Below, in pieces: positions 23,801 to 34,515 of a stretch of 64,000 nucleotides of DNA. The position numbers were made by a program, and so were the translations under genes. The DNA comes from Ectocarpus siliculosus (taxonomy: Eukaryota > Sar > Phaeophyceae > Ectocarpales > Ectocarpaceae). Position 1 is the first letter of the stretch, and each line of letters opens with the position of its first letter. The notes beneath the pieces are model-generated. The model was not told where the DNA came from, ran no database searches, and saw only the letters and a list, made by a program, of their open reading frames with translations. The stretch spans positions 2,470,658 to 2,534,657 of the forward strand of contig FN649743.1 in assembly GCA_000310025.1 (NCBI GenBank), in the 5' to 3' direction.

Positions 23801-26694
23801 CTATCCTCGCCGGATTTGCAGGATGTCCTTGTCGGCGGCCCTGGGGACCAGCGCCCACGGCCACATCCACGAGATCGTGGGGGGGGCGTGGTCCATGGAG
23901 GCCGGCGTAGTCGCCAGGAGGACCACGGACCTCGTCCTCCCTTTCCTGCACGTGGTTCAGGCAAGCCTACATTACACCCCTGTCGCCGTGCAAGACAGTT
24001 TTGTTGAAGAATAGCAGTGCGTGTTGCGCTGGAAGATGATAGCAACCCAGGTCCAAACGGAGAACTAACTTCGAGAATGTGACGGGGTGCCGGAGAGGGG
24101 GTGAAATGTTCCAATAGAAGGTACGAAAACGGTTGTTGCATTGGCTCTATTTACGGTACAAGTGAGGGCACACCGAACAGCCTCCGGTCAGCCACGGTCA
24201 AACGTGAAGCGAGAAAACAGACTTTGGCACCGCCGGTAGCTGCTCTTCGTCCATAATTCGTTGTCGGTGACTCGAAGTTTCCAGGGCGAGATCGATGACG
24301 GCCTGTTTGTGTACTATGACGCGAGAACATTCAAGCCGACAGCAGCATCTGCCATCTTCTGATGCTCGTCCCTCATTGTCGGTGGGAATTTTCGGCAGGG
24401 AATTATTGTCGCTTCCCGTTGTCATTTGTAGCCCGAAAAAACGTGTTTTGTCTTTTCGCTGGGTTGGCCGAATAAGGAGCGTGTTACATGTTTCTTTTCC
24501 CCACAGATATACACCAAGAAGTTGTGGAGAGCGGACTACTTGGTCTGCCCGGAGTCATGTTCCAACAACGCCCCCTGGATGGAGTGCCAGTGCTCCTGCG
24601 ACGCCACCGCAATGGCCGGGAAAAGCCCGCTCGAGGTAGGTGCTTCGACCGCGACTGGTCGTTGAAGGAAGCGGATGGCAAAACCGGCGCTGTAACTGGT
24701 GACGGAGCAGCACCCCTTGACGGGTACCGTTTTGGGACCAAACGCACCGGCAAGTTTATCAGCGCCACCGTGCGCTGTAGGAAAGGACCGGGAAACCTCT
24801 AGAAGTGGCACGGCCAATAAGGTTTTGGCACTCAACGCGCGCACCCGCACAGAGAAATGAAACTACAAAGATCAAGCCGTAACGTTTCGTTGTAAAGTTG
24901 GGCTGCGAAATTAATAATATGTACACCGTGAACTCCTCACCAATTCTTGCTCCGTATGGACGCGCGCAGTGAGTGTTGACCAATGATCATTTGCTGCTGC
25001 GATGAGTTTCCCGTTCTACCACACGCGCCCCTGCCCATGTCCGGCCAACCTACTTCTCACTCCCCACGTCACGGACTGCCTGGGACTCTCCTTCGGACGT
25101 GTCAGCCCTGGATGTTTCGTGCCCCTTTCGAACGGACGCCAATTAAGACTCCTATAGTGCCATCTGCTATTCCACCATTCATCTTCCTTTGCCCGCACCC
25201 CGGTCTTTCGCGATTCATTTCGGTCCGTCCCCGCAGGTGCTGAAAGATGCGGGGCTGCTGTCCGGATCGTCGTTTTTCTACGACAAACACCTCAAGCTGA
25301 TCGAAAATCTTGATGCAGCTACACAAGAGGTGAGAGACACGTATTTTACCAGCACCAGAGAGTCAGCCGCGTAGCCACGGTACACCAGGTTTTTCTGTGG
25401 TATGTGTCAACCCATGACAGTCTCAAGCGCGCGCGCGCCGGAAGCGTGCGAGGAGAGTAGTTTTTCGGGTGGTTGGTCTAGCCCCGCGGCGGACGCGGGG
25501 AAGGTGCGGGTGTTGTCCGCGGTGCAGCGGTCGGACGCAACAAAAGGTAGAACGAGTCGCTGCTGCTGTTCTCTCGGTAGCCGAGAGGTCTTGAGCATGT
25601 CATCGGCAAAGCGGGTGGTGAGGAGCAACCGCCGAGGGTCGCCTTGCTCAAGAAGTGAATGGTCGCGAATGGTCGCTCACGCTGCTTTCGCCTCTCTCAC
25701 ACCTCCACCACCGAAAGGGTACCCTCGCGGGCTACACGGCAGAAGAGTCCGAGGACATCTTCCACGAAGCACTTCGCGTCATGTGCACCCCTTCCGTGGT
25801 CGGAACATTCTACGAGGCGACCAGCACCATAGACCCCATTTTCTGGGTCATTCACCCCACCATTGAGAGGTAAGCGCGGTAAGCGTGGTAGTGGGTTGAA
25901 ACTATGCCGTACGGTACGGTGTGGGATATGACTCAGGCTTTGACAACCTTGTGGTTGGTGGGGGTTGGACCGGAGGCGGGCTCACCCCTTACTGCCACTT
26001 GCTGATGGCCAAACTTATGCTTCGCCAGCACGGCTGACACCCGACGCCGCTTGGAAAAGTGGCATCCAAGCGCAGTATTATCCGGTAAGCCAGACGGGCT
26101 GCTTGCAGTGGAGCTTTACTCAGGTGATGATGCTGCCCCGAGTAGCATGCAGATGGAGAAGCTTAAATTGCGGGTGCGTAACCGTTCTGTTTGCTCGACA
26201 GTTTGAGACCCCCCGACCGAGGCGCAACTCCCGCTTCACTCTTGCGGCGTCCCCTGACTTCCACGCCCGATCACCATTGCCTGTCCTGCCACTTCGACCC
26301 ACACTCGTCGTCAAGGCTTTGGCAACTTCGCAGGCTGCAGGACGACACCTTCGACGACACCTGGGTGCCTTCCGAGTCCGTCTGCTTCGGACACAACCCG
26401 GGCGACACCCTGCCGTTTCACGACATGTTTGCATCATCCAGGGACGCCTCTTCTTCGGTCTTGGAGGCGTCGTCCCTTGCGGGGGTCGGAGGCACGGCGA
26501 GGCAAGGAGGGGTTGGCAGCGGCCAGCAAGAGACAGGGATTGGTTTGAGAGGGGGGAGGGTTACTGGAGGGATGGCGTTATCCCCGAAGAAGTACTACAC
26601 CAACGCGGAACTGTACCACCTGCTGGACCCCAATGGGGACGAGGTGCCCTACGTCTACGACAACTTCGAATGGCCTCATTGTGATGTGAGTTGA
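17870..26694 (+). CDS. Tyrosinase (type 3 copper), membrane-anchored, 11 exons
   Basis: Exons: 17870-18303, 18629-18704, 20496-20712, 21161-21297, 22272-22358, 22998-23218, 23822-23960, 24507-24635, 25237-25329, 25718-25869, 26316-26694. Together they form one 687-codon frame ending in TGA. Residues 38-56 form a single hydrophobic helix after a basic N-terminus, so a type II anchor is likely. Copper site A is in CDHWHEG...NAHMGFTLMFE (His250/252, His261) before PYWDF. Copper site B uses AHGHIHE (His403, 407) and FWVIHPTIERLW (His557). A Cys cluster (CPESC, then CQCSC) lies between. Tyrosinases oxidise phenols to quinones; a role in phenolic cross-linking of walls or phlorotannins is inference. 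Intron 7 has a GC donor. Exon 11 carries a roughly 55-residue Ser/Gly-rich insertion. The ATG at 17870 was chosen as the one before the hydrophobic helix. Confidence 0.88.
18880..19965. mobile_element. Diverged PIF/Harbinger-type element in tyrosinase intron 2
   Basis: The central kilobase matches 56850-57840 in the same orientation. Shared words include GCTCGGCACACAACA-like sequence, AGATCCCGTCCACCCG, CATCTCGCCGCATTTTTTC, CCACGAAGCAGCACGGCGCC and GACCTGGACGTGAGTCTGGC. Unlike the copy at 56748 its terminal inverted repeats are eroded, so its ends are approximate. It lies wholly inside the 18705-20495 intron and explains much of that intron's length. Confidence 0.75.
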
Positions 26695-28889
26695 GGTTTC
26701 AGGGGGGGTATTGCCCTTGTCGTTTTTAGGCCCTCGGAGAGCGCCGGTGATGTCATCCCGTGGTTTTCAGTTGATGGTAAGGGTGCAGGTAGTCGTTCGC
26801 GTGCTTTCGTGTCTTCGTCGACACACGCGTCTCGGCTGGGACAAATGGGGCTCTTTCCAACGGAAATTCCCTCTTCCGTGGTCGCACTTGGCCAGCAAGT
26901 TTATCGCACAGGTAGGTTTGTAAATATGCCATTCCATCTGGAGGTGGCTCATGACCCGATCATGATGCGGTCGGTGGGGCCGTGTGGGCAGCATCGCCGG
27001 GTAAGACATTCTCTCACGTGCAATGCAGGGAGAAAGATTAATGCGTGTCGAATGAAAACGCCTCCCAACACCTTGTTTGGCCGGCTGCTTTTCACTACAT
27101 CGAGCCGCCGTTGTCTTCGTCGCAGTCATGGCGCAGCGCGCGTTGCAGACAGCCGCATCGTCTTGAATATTGAAGTTACTGTGCCGAGGCTCGTGTGCTG
27201 TGTCCTCACTCCCGGCCGCTCTCACTTCGATCTATTCTGCAGGAAAAGGGCATCCACATTGGGTGATGATGCCGTTTTACCTTTGGTTACGTGCAGCTGG
27301 CTGCAACAAGACTTGTTCTTGGGAACGTGTCACTGTTGAGGCCCGAGGGAGCAAGCAGGGGGCACACGCGCCAGGAAGAGTCGTCGAGGCAGCGACGGTA
27401 TCATGGTGGGTCGTCCCCTGCTTCTGCTGGCCGGATGATGGACGCGTACCACGAAGGAGTATGACGTATGTGTGCTATGACTGGATGTATATCAACATGT
27501 GAAGTTCCGTGTTGAGACTGCTTGGCTTCGGGAATCACCAGCCAGCGAGAGCTCCCCCAATATTGGTCCAGAAGAAAATGGATGCATGGCCGAGGGTACC
27601 AGGCAGGATAATTTGTGTGACATGACACGTGCCATACGTGCACGAGTGACCCGCCGGAAAAACAAATCGACGCTTCCAACAGAACCCAAATAATGAGAAT
27701 ATTGGATAACGTAACATAGTGTGACATACACATCCGAGGCGTTCGTTGTTCTACGACTGGGCCGCTTTTCTTTCTCAAGATCGTGAAAATATTAGGCTGT
27801 TCCGTCGTGGACTTACTCGACATTATCGAAATGCTTGGTTACTCGAGTCTTTGGGCTTCTCTCTGTGTTTGCCCGTTGTCTAGTATTTGTTTGGATGTCA
27901 GGTTTCATTGTGTAGTTGTGAAGCATATCTGTTTGACGGCATGGACAGTTTTGCTGGCCCAATCTCTGTCTGGATGGGCCCATTGATAGATATGCGTTGA
28001 CCGTTTTTTGCAGATGTTTCGACACCTCCACCCGAGAAGGCGTTCTTGCTCGTCAAGCATTGAAGGGGGCTAAAGCTCCCTAGTTCTGGTAGCGGTAGTG
28101 ATTTCGTGTGTTGAAATTTGATGTCTGGTTGCAATACTGACTGTCCATGTCGGGGGCGGCGCATTGAGACCAATTCGGTGGAGCAGCCTCAGAATTTTCC
28201 CGTTTTATTCCCGTTCTTGCCCGCGGGCGACGCAGCAGCTGGGTTCGGAAGTGGTTTCCCGATATCCCTGCTTTGGAGTCGTTTTGGATGAATATTTGGT
28301 GCCCAACGTTTCAAGCGTAGGCGAGTGTTTCATGAGGAATGCGAGATACGAGGTATTGACCTCTGCCAGTGCATGTAGTCCGTTGTTTTACGGCACATTT
28401 TGTATTGGATGGCGGGGAAAAGGGTTGAGGGCTTATAAGGTTGCACCTACCTGTCCTGGCTGCTTGGGAGGGGTGGGGCGCACAATGAGAAAAACAGAAG
28501 AGGCAAGTCCCGTGCATGACCTTAGGTCTGGACGATACGAGGGTGCACGGAAAAACGATCAGAGCATATGGCAAGGATCACACCCGAGAACTGCTCGTGG
28601 CTTCCCGTATTGTGTTTGTCTTTCCCCCCGGTCGCGCTTGGCGATGTGAGAGCCTGGTCCGGTAAGAACCCGGCGTGCTCCGTCCCGGCTTTGTAGGGAT
28701 GAGAGGTCAATGGTCTATCGACTACGGCATGCACGACTATGAGTATGAGTACACCCCCCCACCGGTCGTCCGTGTTTCATGTTGATGTGTGGTTGCCTTT
28801 CTGTGTGTTGGACCGAATCCGGCATCAAACTGCGGCCCTATTATCTGGTCTTATTTCTCTCCCAAGATTGTTCAATTTTTTATTTCCAA
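26695..28889. other. Intergenic, no supportable gene
   Basis: Tyrosinase 3' flank. Frames at 26809-27500 on + and 27401-27823 on - overlap and show no known domain. An extra 3' exon of the tyrosinase cannot be fully excluded, because the stop lies inside a GTGAGT donor-like sequence (26686-26691), but nothing recognisable follows. Confidence 0.35.
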
Positions 28890-29332
28890 TTTTTATCGTG
28901 TTTATTGCACCATTGCACCAACCTCCCACGGGCGTTGACGTGCCTTTGTTGTCTCGGGTGGCCCGTTTTGTCTTGTCTTGTCTTGTGTTGGTTTGCTTTT
29001 TCGTCGCAACGGTCGGTGGTTCTGGCGTTTCCCTTTTCTCTGTCTTTTCTCTGCTTTTCTTCCTTTCTCCTTATTTTTCTTTCTACTTTTCCAGTCTATG
29101 CTTTACCTCGTGTAGAGGCGAACGGAGGGTCCTAGACTAATCTGTCGTTGATTTCTGTCGACTTGCCAACCCTTCGGGTCCATTTTATTTTCATTTTCCT
29201 TCATTTGGGTAGGTTTACCTGTGACCACGAGAATCGACCGCGTCAAAGTGTTTGACTGGTAGTACGGACAGAAGGTACTGGGCAGAGAGAGAACGAAACG
29301 GTTTATAACATGAAGACAACAACAGCAACAAA
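28890..29332 (+). mobile_element. 5'-truncated 3' end of a non-LTR retrotransposon
   Basis: It matches the 3' untranslated end of the element at 31.7-34.5 kb. Both carry GCACCATTGCACCAACC, a long pyrimidine-rich tract, ATCTGTCGTTGATTTCT, the words CTGTGACCACG and AATCGACCGCGTC, GGTACTGGG(C/T)AGAGAGAG, and a terminal ACAACAACA-type tail. Only the 3' UTR is present, as expected from incomplete target-primed reverse transcription. Confidence 0.8.
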
Positions 29333-31689
29333 TCCACCACGATCTGCTCGTGCGTCGCACACTTCGTCTAGTTTTTCCCGCCCCTTGACGAAGGGCACAG
29401 CGTGTCCGTAATTGTTTATTGTTCATATTTCAGGGATCGGTAGATTCCTGCAAACAGGGCGTGGGTGTGGATTGGCCGGTGTTCGACGACCCAAACCGAC
29501 GCTGAACATTCTTTGGTTCAAGGCTAGGGTTGGGTTGTTCTCGCCATTGATCACGATTTTTTTATCATCTACGCTGGGGCGAAGAGTTCCGCTTCTGATA
29601 ATTTGGAGGTTGTTCCGGCGGAGTCATCCTACGATATGAGTGGGGGGACCCTGTACATCGGATCGATGACATAACTTTCCTACGCGGTACGCCTAGCGTC
29701 TAGAAACTTTGGAATTTTTCTTACTTGGCGAAAGAACATGGCCTCGAGGCAAGCACGGCCAGGTCATTGGCTTCCGTTTGGTGCTAAGCATCTTCTGTAG
29801 TCTATTGAATACAAACGAGCCACACTGAATGCTGTCGTGTAGCCAGTCCTTCTTGACCTATCAGGGGTGTGCCCCTAGCCTAGGAAACGTCGGGCGTACC
29901 GTGGATAGTCTCTCCCTGGCCTCGGTGTTTTCGGTAGAACTTGGCTTCTTTCGTTGTTTGATCTCCGCCTCATTTTGGTTGGTTCCCTTGTTTCAACAGA
30001 GAAATCATCATGTACCTTACAGAGGCTACGGGCGACGAGATCCGCACTGTTTCGAAGGTGACGGCACCAGCAACCCATTCCTGCTTTCATTGTGACGGAA
30101 CGGTGTCGCGAAAGATCCCAGGTCTGTGACCTCGGGGGACAGACTCCGCGGGAGGGTAAAACCACATCTCGGTTTGCCTCAGATCGCAGATGCCCATGGA
30201 CACAGTCAGCGCTTCATAAGAACGTTTGTCGCGGATTCCAAACCCAGACGGCCTCAAGGAGTTTTCTTTCCCTGAGATCCCGGATACCTTGATTCAAAGT
30301 ACGGTTGACGGAACAACGAGTTTGAATGTGAAATATTACTACACGTCAATGTAAGATCTTCTGCATTTGAATATAGAAAAGTGAAACATTCTTTGTGAGG
30401 ATAGCAGTGCCGGCGAGGGGAGTGACCCTTCGTGGAGTGAACATGTTGAAGGTTTCGAAACACACGACTAACGAAAATAGTCAACCGCTGACTTGTCACT
30501 GATGGAACAAATTCAACTTCTATGTGCCAGAACCGTCCATGGTTGTAGTTCCATTTATTTTAGGCACAGGCGTGTAAATACGTGATCTTCTTGCTGGCAG
30601 CCGAACAAGTTTTCATTCCGTTCCGGGAAGATCACTTCTTGCTGGCAGCCGAACAAGTTTTCATTCCGTTCCGGGACCCGTTGCTTTCGTTTCCTCCCCC
30701 CCCACAGCAGCGTTATCGTCGGATAGTTGCGGCAGGTTCACGGGGAACATGCCGCGGGTGGCGTCATCATTCACGATGTGGCGAACAGTAGACACGCAGG
30801 GTGTTGAATCTGCCGTAATGGAACCTAAATGGAACCATGGCTTCTTTCCTTGATTGTATTGGAATATTTGGAACTACATGTATGTATCGTAGTTTCAGTA
30901 ATGCATATATATGTAGGCACATAGTCAGCATAAATCCGTGGGAATGTTGCTACCCCATGTCCCAGATGGGTTTTCGTGTGGTTTGTAATACTCAGATTAT
31001 GGAGCCTTGAAGAAGGTAATTGGTAATATTTTACGTTCGTTATCCAGAATATGCATAGTTTAGATTTCCAGAAGTAGTACATTATATGCACGTCGCTCAG
31101 ACTTGGGTGTGTGTGTGAAAGCATGTGTACCATCGTGAATATCTCAAAATTGCGTGTGAAGAAGAATGAACGGGCAAGAATCACTGTTCGTTTGCGCCCA
31201 GCATCCCAATGAAAGGTGCTATTGTTCAGTTGTTGCAGTCTATTCTGCAGTTGGTCGTGCGGCAGTGCAGGCAATCACGTATGCTTGCTCGTTCAGAACT
31301 TGATGTGCATACGTGGCAACTTCGAGAGCATGATGTCGAACGAAGGCATTTTTGCCAGCAACGCGATCGTAGCTCACCAGTACCGTATTCGGAACCCGTG
31401 TGATCGGTTGACGTTGCTGGATAATTGAGGTTCTATGACTTCGAGGATCAGCGCGCCCTCGCCCCGTCTTCTCACTCTGCCTCTTTGGCGTTATCTTCCC
31501 CTCTGCCTTTTTCTGGAGAGATATCCACCTCTCTGATTTCACCCCTGTTTCCCAATGTTCGTTCTGGTATCCATTCATCAAGAGGCTACGTTTCCCCACA
31601 TCATCTTCTTCTCCTTCGGGCTTCCTGCGTACTCAGAGCTACTGTACATTTCTCGTACAATAGAGTCAAGCGGCAAGACAAGTGAGTTG
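29333..31689. other. Intergenic between two retrotransposon copies
   Basis: No gene recognised. Short frames occur on both strands. The region holds a 48-bp tandem duplication (30584-30678) and AT-rich sequence around 30850-31090. Confidence 0.4.
30584..30678. repeat. 48-bp tandem duplication
   Basis: Two nearly identical units, each containing TTCTTGCTGGCAGCCGAACA and ATTCCGTTCCGGGA, lie head to tail with a 48-base period. Confidence 0.95.
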
Positions 31690-34483
31690 CCACGCCGAGC
31701 TGCAGCGGTCGGTACGAGATACGTACAGGCTCACCTGCAGCACTTGAAGTTGGCCTTCGAACTGGGGCAACAACATTGCACAATCGGGTCCGGAACAGGG
31801 ACGACATCCTCCAACGGTGGGCGAGATTCTTCAGCACCCTACTCAACACCAAATCCCCCACCCTGAACCCAGACATCATCGAACGAGTGACGCAGCGGCC
31901 AGCGACACGTGACAGTCAACGGTTGGGAGAGGTGCCAGATCTCGAGGAGGTGGCACGGGCAGCGAAAGGCCTCAAGAACTGGAAGGCACCCGGCCATGAC
32001 TCCCTCCCTGCCGAATTGCTCAAGATCGATGACGACGAACCCGTTGTCCTGAGACACCTCCATACCATCCTCGTCAAGGTGTGGAACGGAGGAGATATCC
32101 CCCAAGAGTGGAAGGACGCAACCATCAAGGTGCTGTACAAGAAGGGTGACCGGTCCAACTGTAACAACTACAGGGGGATTTCGCTACTATCTCACGTAGG
32201 CAAGGTTCCCATCAAGATCATCACCAACCGTCTAAGCGCCTTCTGCGAAGCCAACAACATCCTCCCGGAGGAAAAGTGCGGATTCCGACCCGGGCGATCC
32301 ACCGTCGACATGCTGTTTGTCGTGCGTCGCCTCCAGGAGCTGGGGCGGAGAAAGAAAATACCGCTCTACATGTGCTTCGTCGACTTGAATGAAGGCGTAT
32401 GATTCGGTGGACCGAGAGATGCTATGGAAGGTGCTGGCCAGGGCCGGGATTCCCGCGAAGCTAATCAAAGTCATCCGCCAATTCCACGATGGAATGCGGG
32501 CCCGGGTGCGCATGGACGACGGAGAACTATCGGACTGGTTCTTCGTCACACAGGGTGTGCGACAAGGATGTGTGCTATCCCCACTGCTGTTCAACATCTT
32601 CTTCGCCGAGGTCCTCGAGGTCGTCGTTATCCGATTCAGCGAGGATGATGTTGTTCTGCGGAATCTGGTGTGCTTGGAGGAGGGGAAGACGGAAGCGGGG
32701 GGGGGGGAAGGAGACACCCCTTGACCGAGTACGGAGGGCAGTATGGGGGATGCTGTATGCCGATGATGCCGGCGTCGTATCGAGGTCTGCAGAAGGACTG
32801 GCGAGAATGATGACCATCATCGTTGAGGTGTTCGGAGAGTTCGGGCTAACGGTGTCGTGGAGAAGAAGACGGAGACGCTCCTGATGCGCGCGAAGGACAA
32901 GCCGACTGCAACATCCCAGTCCCCCCCGCCTCCTCCTCCACCACTGACTATCGAAGCAGCGGGACAGAAATACGCCCAGACGACCGAGTTCCGGTACCTC
33001 GGTGGCCTCGTCAACGAACATGGCGACCTCACACGGGAGATCAGCTACAGGAGCAGAGGAGCGTGGGCGTGCCTCATGCGATATGGCCAGGAGCTCTTCG
33101 ACAGACCGAAAGCGCCATTCCGACTCAAGATCCGCCTCCTCCAGGCGGAGGCGATGGAGGCACTGCTGTACGGCTGCATGACATGGTCACCACTCAGCGG
33201 CCACTATCAGACGCTGCGGTCGACACACCACCGACTGCTCCTTCGAGTTATCGGGTACAAGCGCAAGAAAGACACCTACCGGCAGCGCTCGTACGCCCAG
33301 ACGCTGAAGAGGGTCGAATGCCAGAGCGTTGAAGCCACGATCCGACAACGACGCCTACTGTTCGCGGGAGCACTGGCAAGGCAGCCGGACGGGCGACTCC
33401 CGAAACGACTGATGCTCGGCGAGCTGGCGGGGGGGGAGAAGCCACGTAGGGGGGGACAGGAACAGAACTGGCCGAAGTGTGTGCTCGACGACCTGAAGGC
33501 CTTCGGGGCCGACCACGGATCTACGAAAACCGACCCAAGTTGTCTCGGAATTCCCGTACCGAAAGACACGGCACCGAAGTCAAGGTGGACGGAAGCCGCG
33601 AAGGTGGAGGGGGGAGTACCCTGGCATGCGGCGGTGCTGCAGGGAGCTGAGAGGTTCATGACCTCCTGGCACGAGAAGGAAGAAGAGGCCAGCCGACAAC
33701 GAGCGCTCAAACGAAACCACAAGCCAACAACCAATGGGGCGGGAGGGGGGCAGGAGACGGACGAGACGGCGAGGGAAGAAAGCAAACGAGAAGAGACGGA
33801 CCGAGTGGCACGACACGTGCCGGATTGAAGTTCTTTTCGCCAATTCCCCCCCCCCCCCAACGCTGCACCATTGCACCAACCCCCCAGTAGTAGTGATTTC
33901 GTACCATTACAATGTATCGCTGGTTGGTGGCCATGTTTGCGTGTTTGCTTGTTCGTTAGTGGTCTCTCCACCGTGTGCCTTGTTTTGCCTCATACTTCCT
34001 GTTATTTTCGGCCTGGTCCCTCTTTGTCCTCGCCCTTTTTTTTCATTTTTTCATTTTATTTTCATTTGTCTTCTCTTCTCCTTACGGTTTCTATTTTTTT
34101 TTTTTTCTCTTTGTCCTTTTTTTTTTTTTTTCTCTCTTTTTTTTTCTCTCTTTTTCTGTGCCAGATGGACTTGTCTCTGCTTGCGTTGTGAAGTACCAAG
34201 ATTGAACCAAGGGAGTGTGCCTCTTTCTCTCCGGCCCATGATAGATAGTGACTGCTAATCTCAGTTGATACCCCGCATAGCGTGAAGAGAGAGCGGAGGA
34301 TCCCAGAATATCTGTCGTTGATTTCTATTGACTTGCGGACCCCTCGGGGCCAGTTTATTTGAGTGTACCTTTTTAGGGTAAGTTAACCTGTGACCACGGG
34401 AATCGACCGCGTCGAGTGTTGGATCAGTACGGACATACGAAGGTACTGGGTAGAGAGAGATCGGAACGGTTTTTAATGTGAAG

Positions 34484-34514
<31 letters not shown>
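31690..34514 (+). mobile_element. Non-LTR (LINE) retrotransposon, 5'-truncated
   Basis: It contains the reverse transcriptase remnant described separately, then a 3' UTR with a pyrimidine-rich tract (34035-34160), and ends in a (CAA)n run at about 34484-34514. The 5' boundary is approximate because no endonuclease domain or 5' UTR is recognisable, so it is presumably 5'-truncated. A simple-repeat tail instead of poly-A recalls RTE- and CR1-like LINEs, but the clade is not determined. The 28.9 kb fragment is a sister copy of the same 3' end. Confidence 0.85.
31734..33828 (+). pseudogene. Reverse transcriptase of LINE, three frameshifts
   Basis: Reverse transcriptase copies element RNA at the target site. 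Motifs in order are [20 protein letters not shown] (fingers), CGFRPGRST, then after a frameshift near 32390 KAYDSVDRE (catalytic Asp region), [13 protein letters not shown], then after a second frameshift at a G run near 32700 YADDAGVV (catalytic Asp pair), and after a third near 32860 FRYLGG. The C-terminal part (33000-33828) has the LINE-type tail segment RRLLFAGALARQPDGRLPKR. The catalytic residues persist but the frame is broken three times, so this copy cannot make a full protein. No upstream endonuclease is seen. Confidence 0.9.
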
Positions 34515-34515
<1 letters not shown>

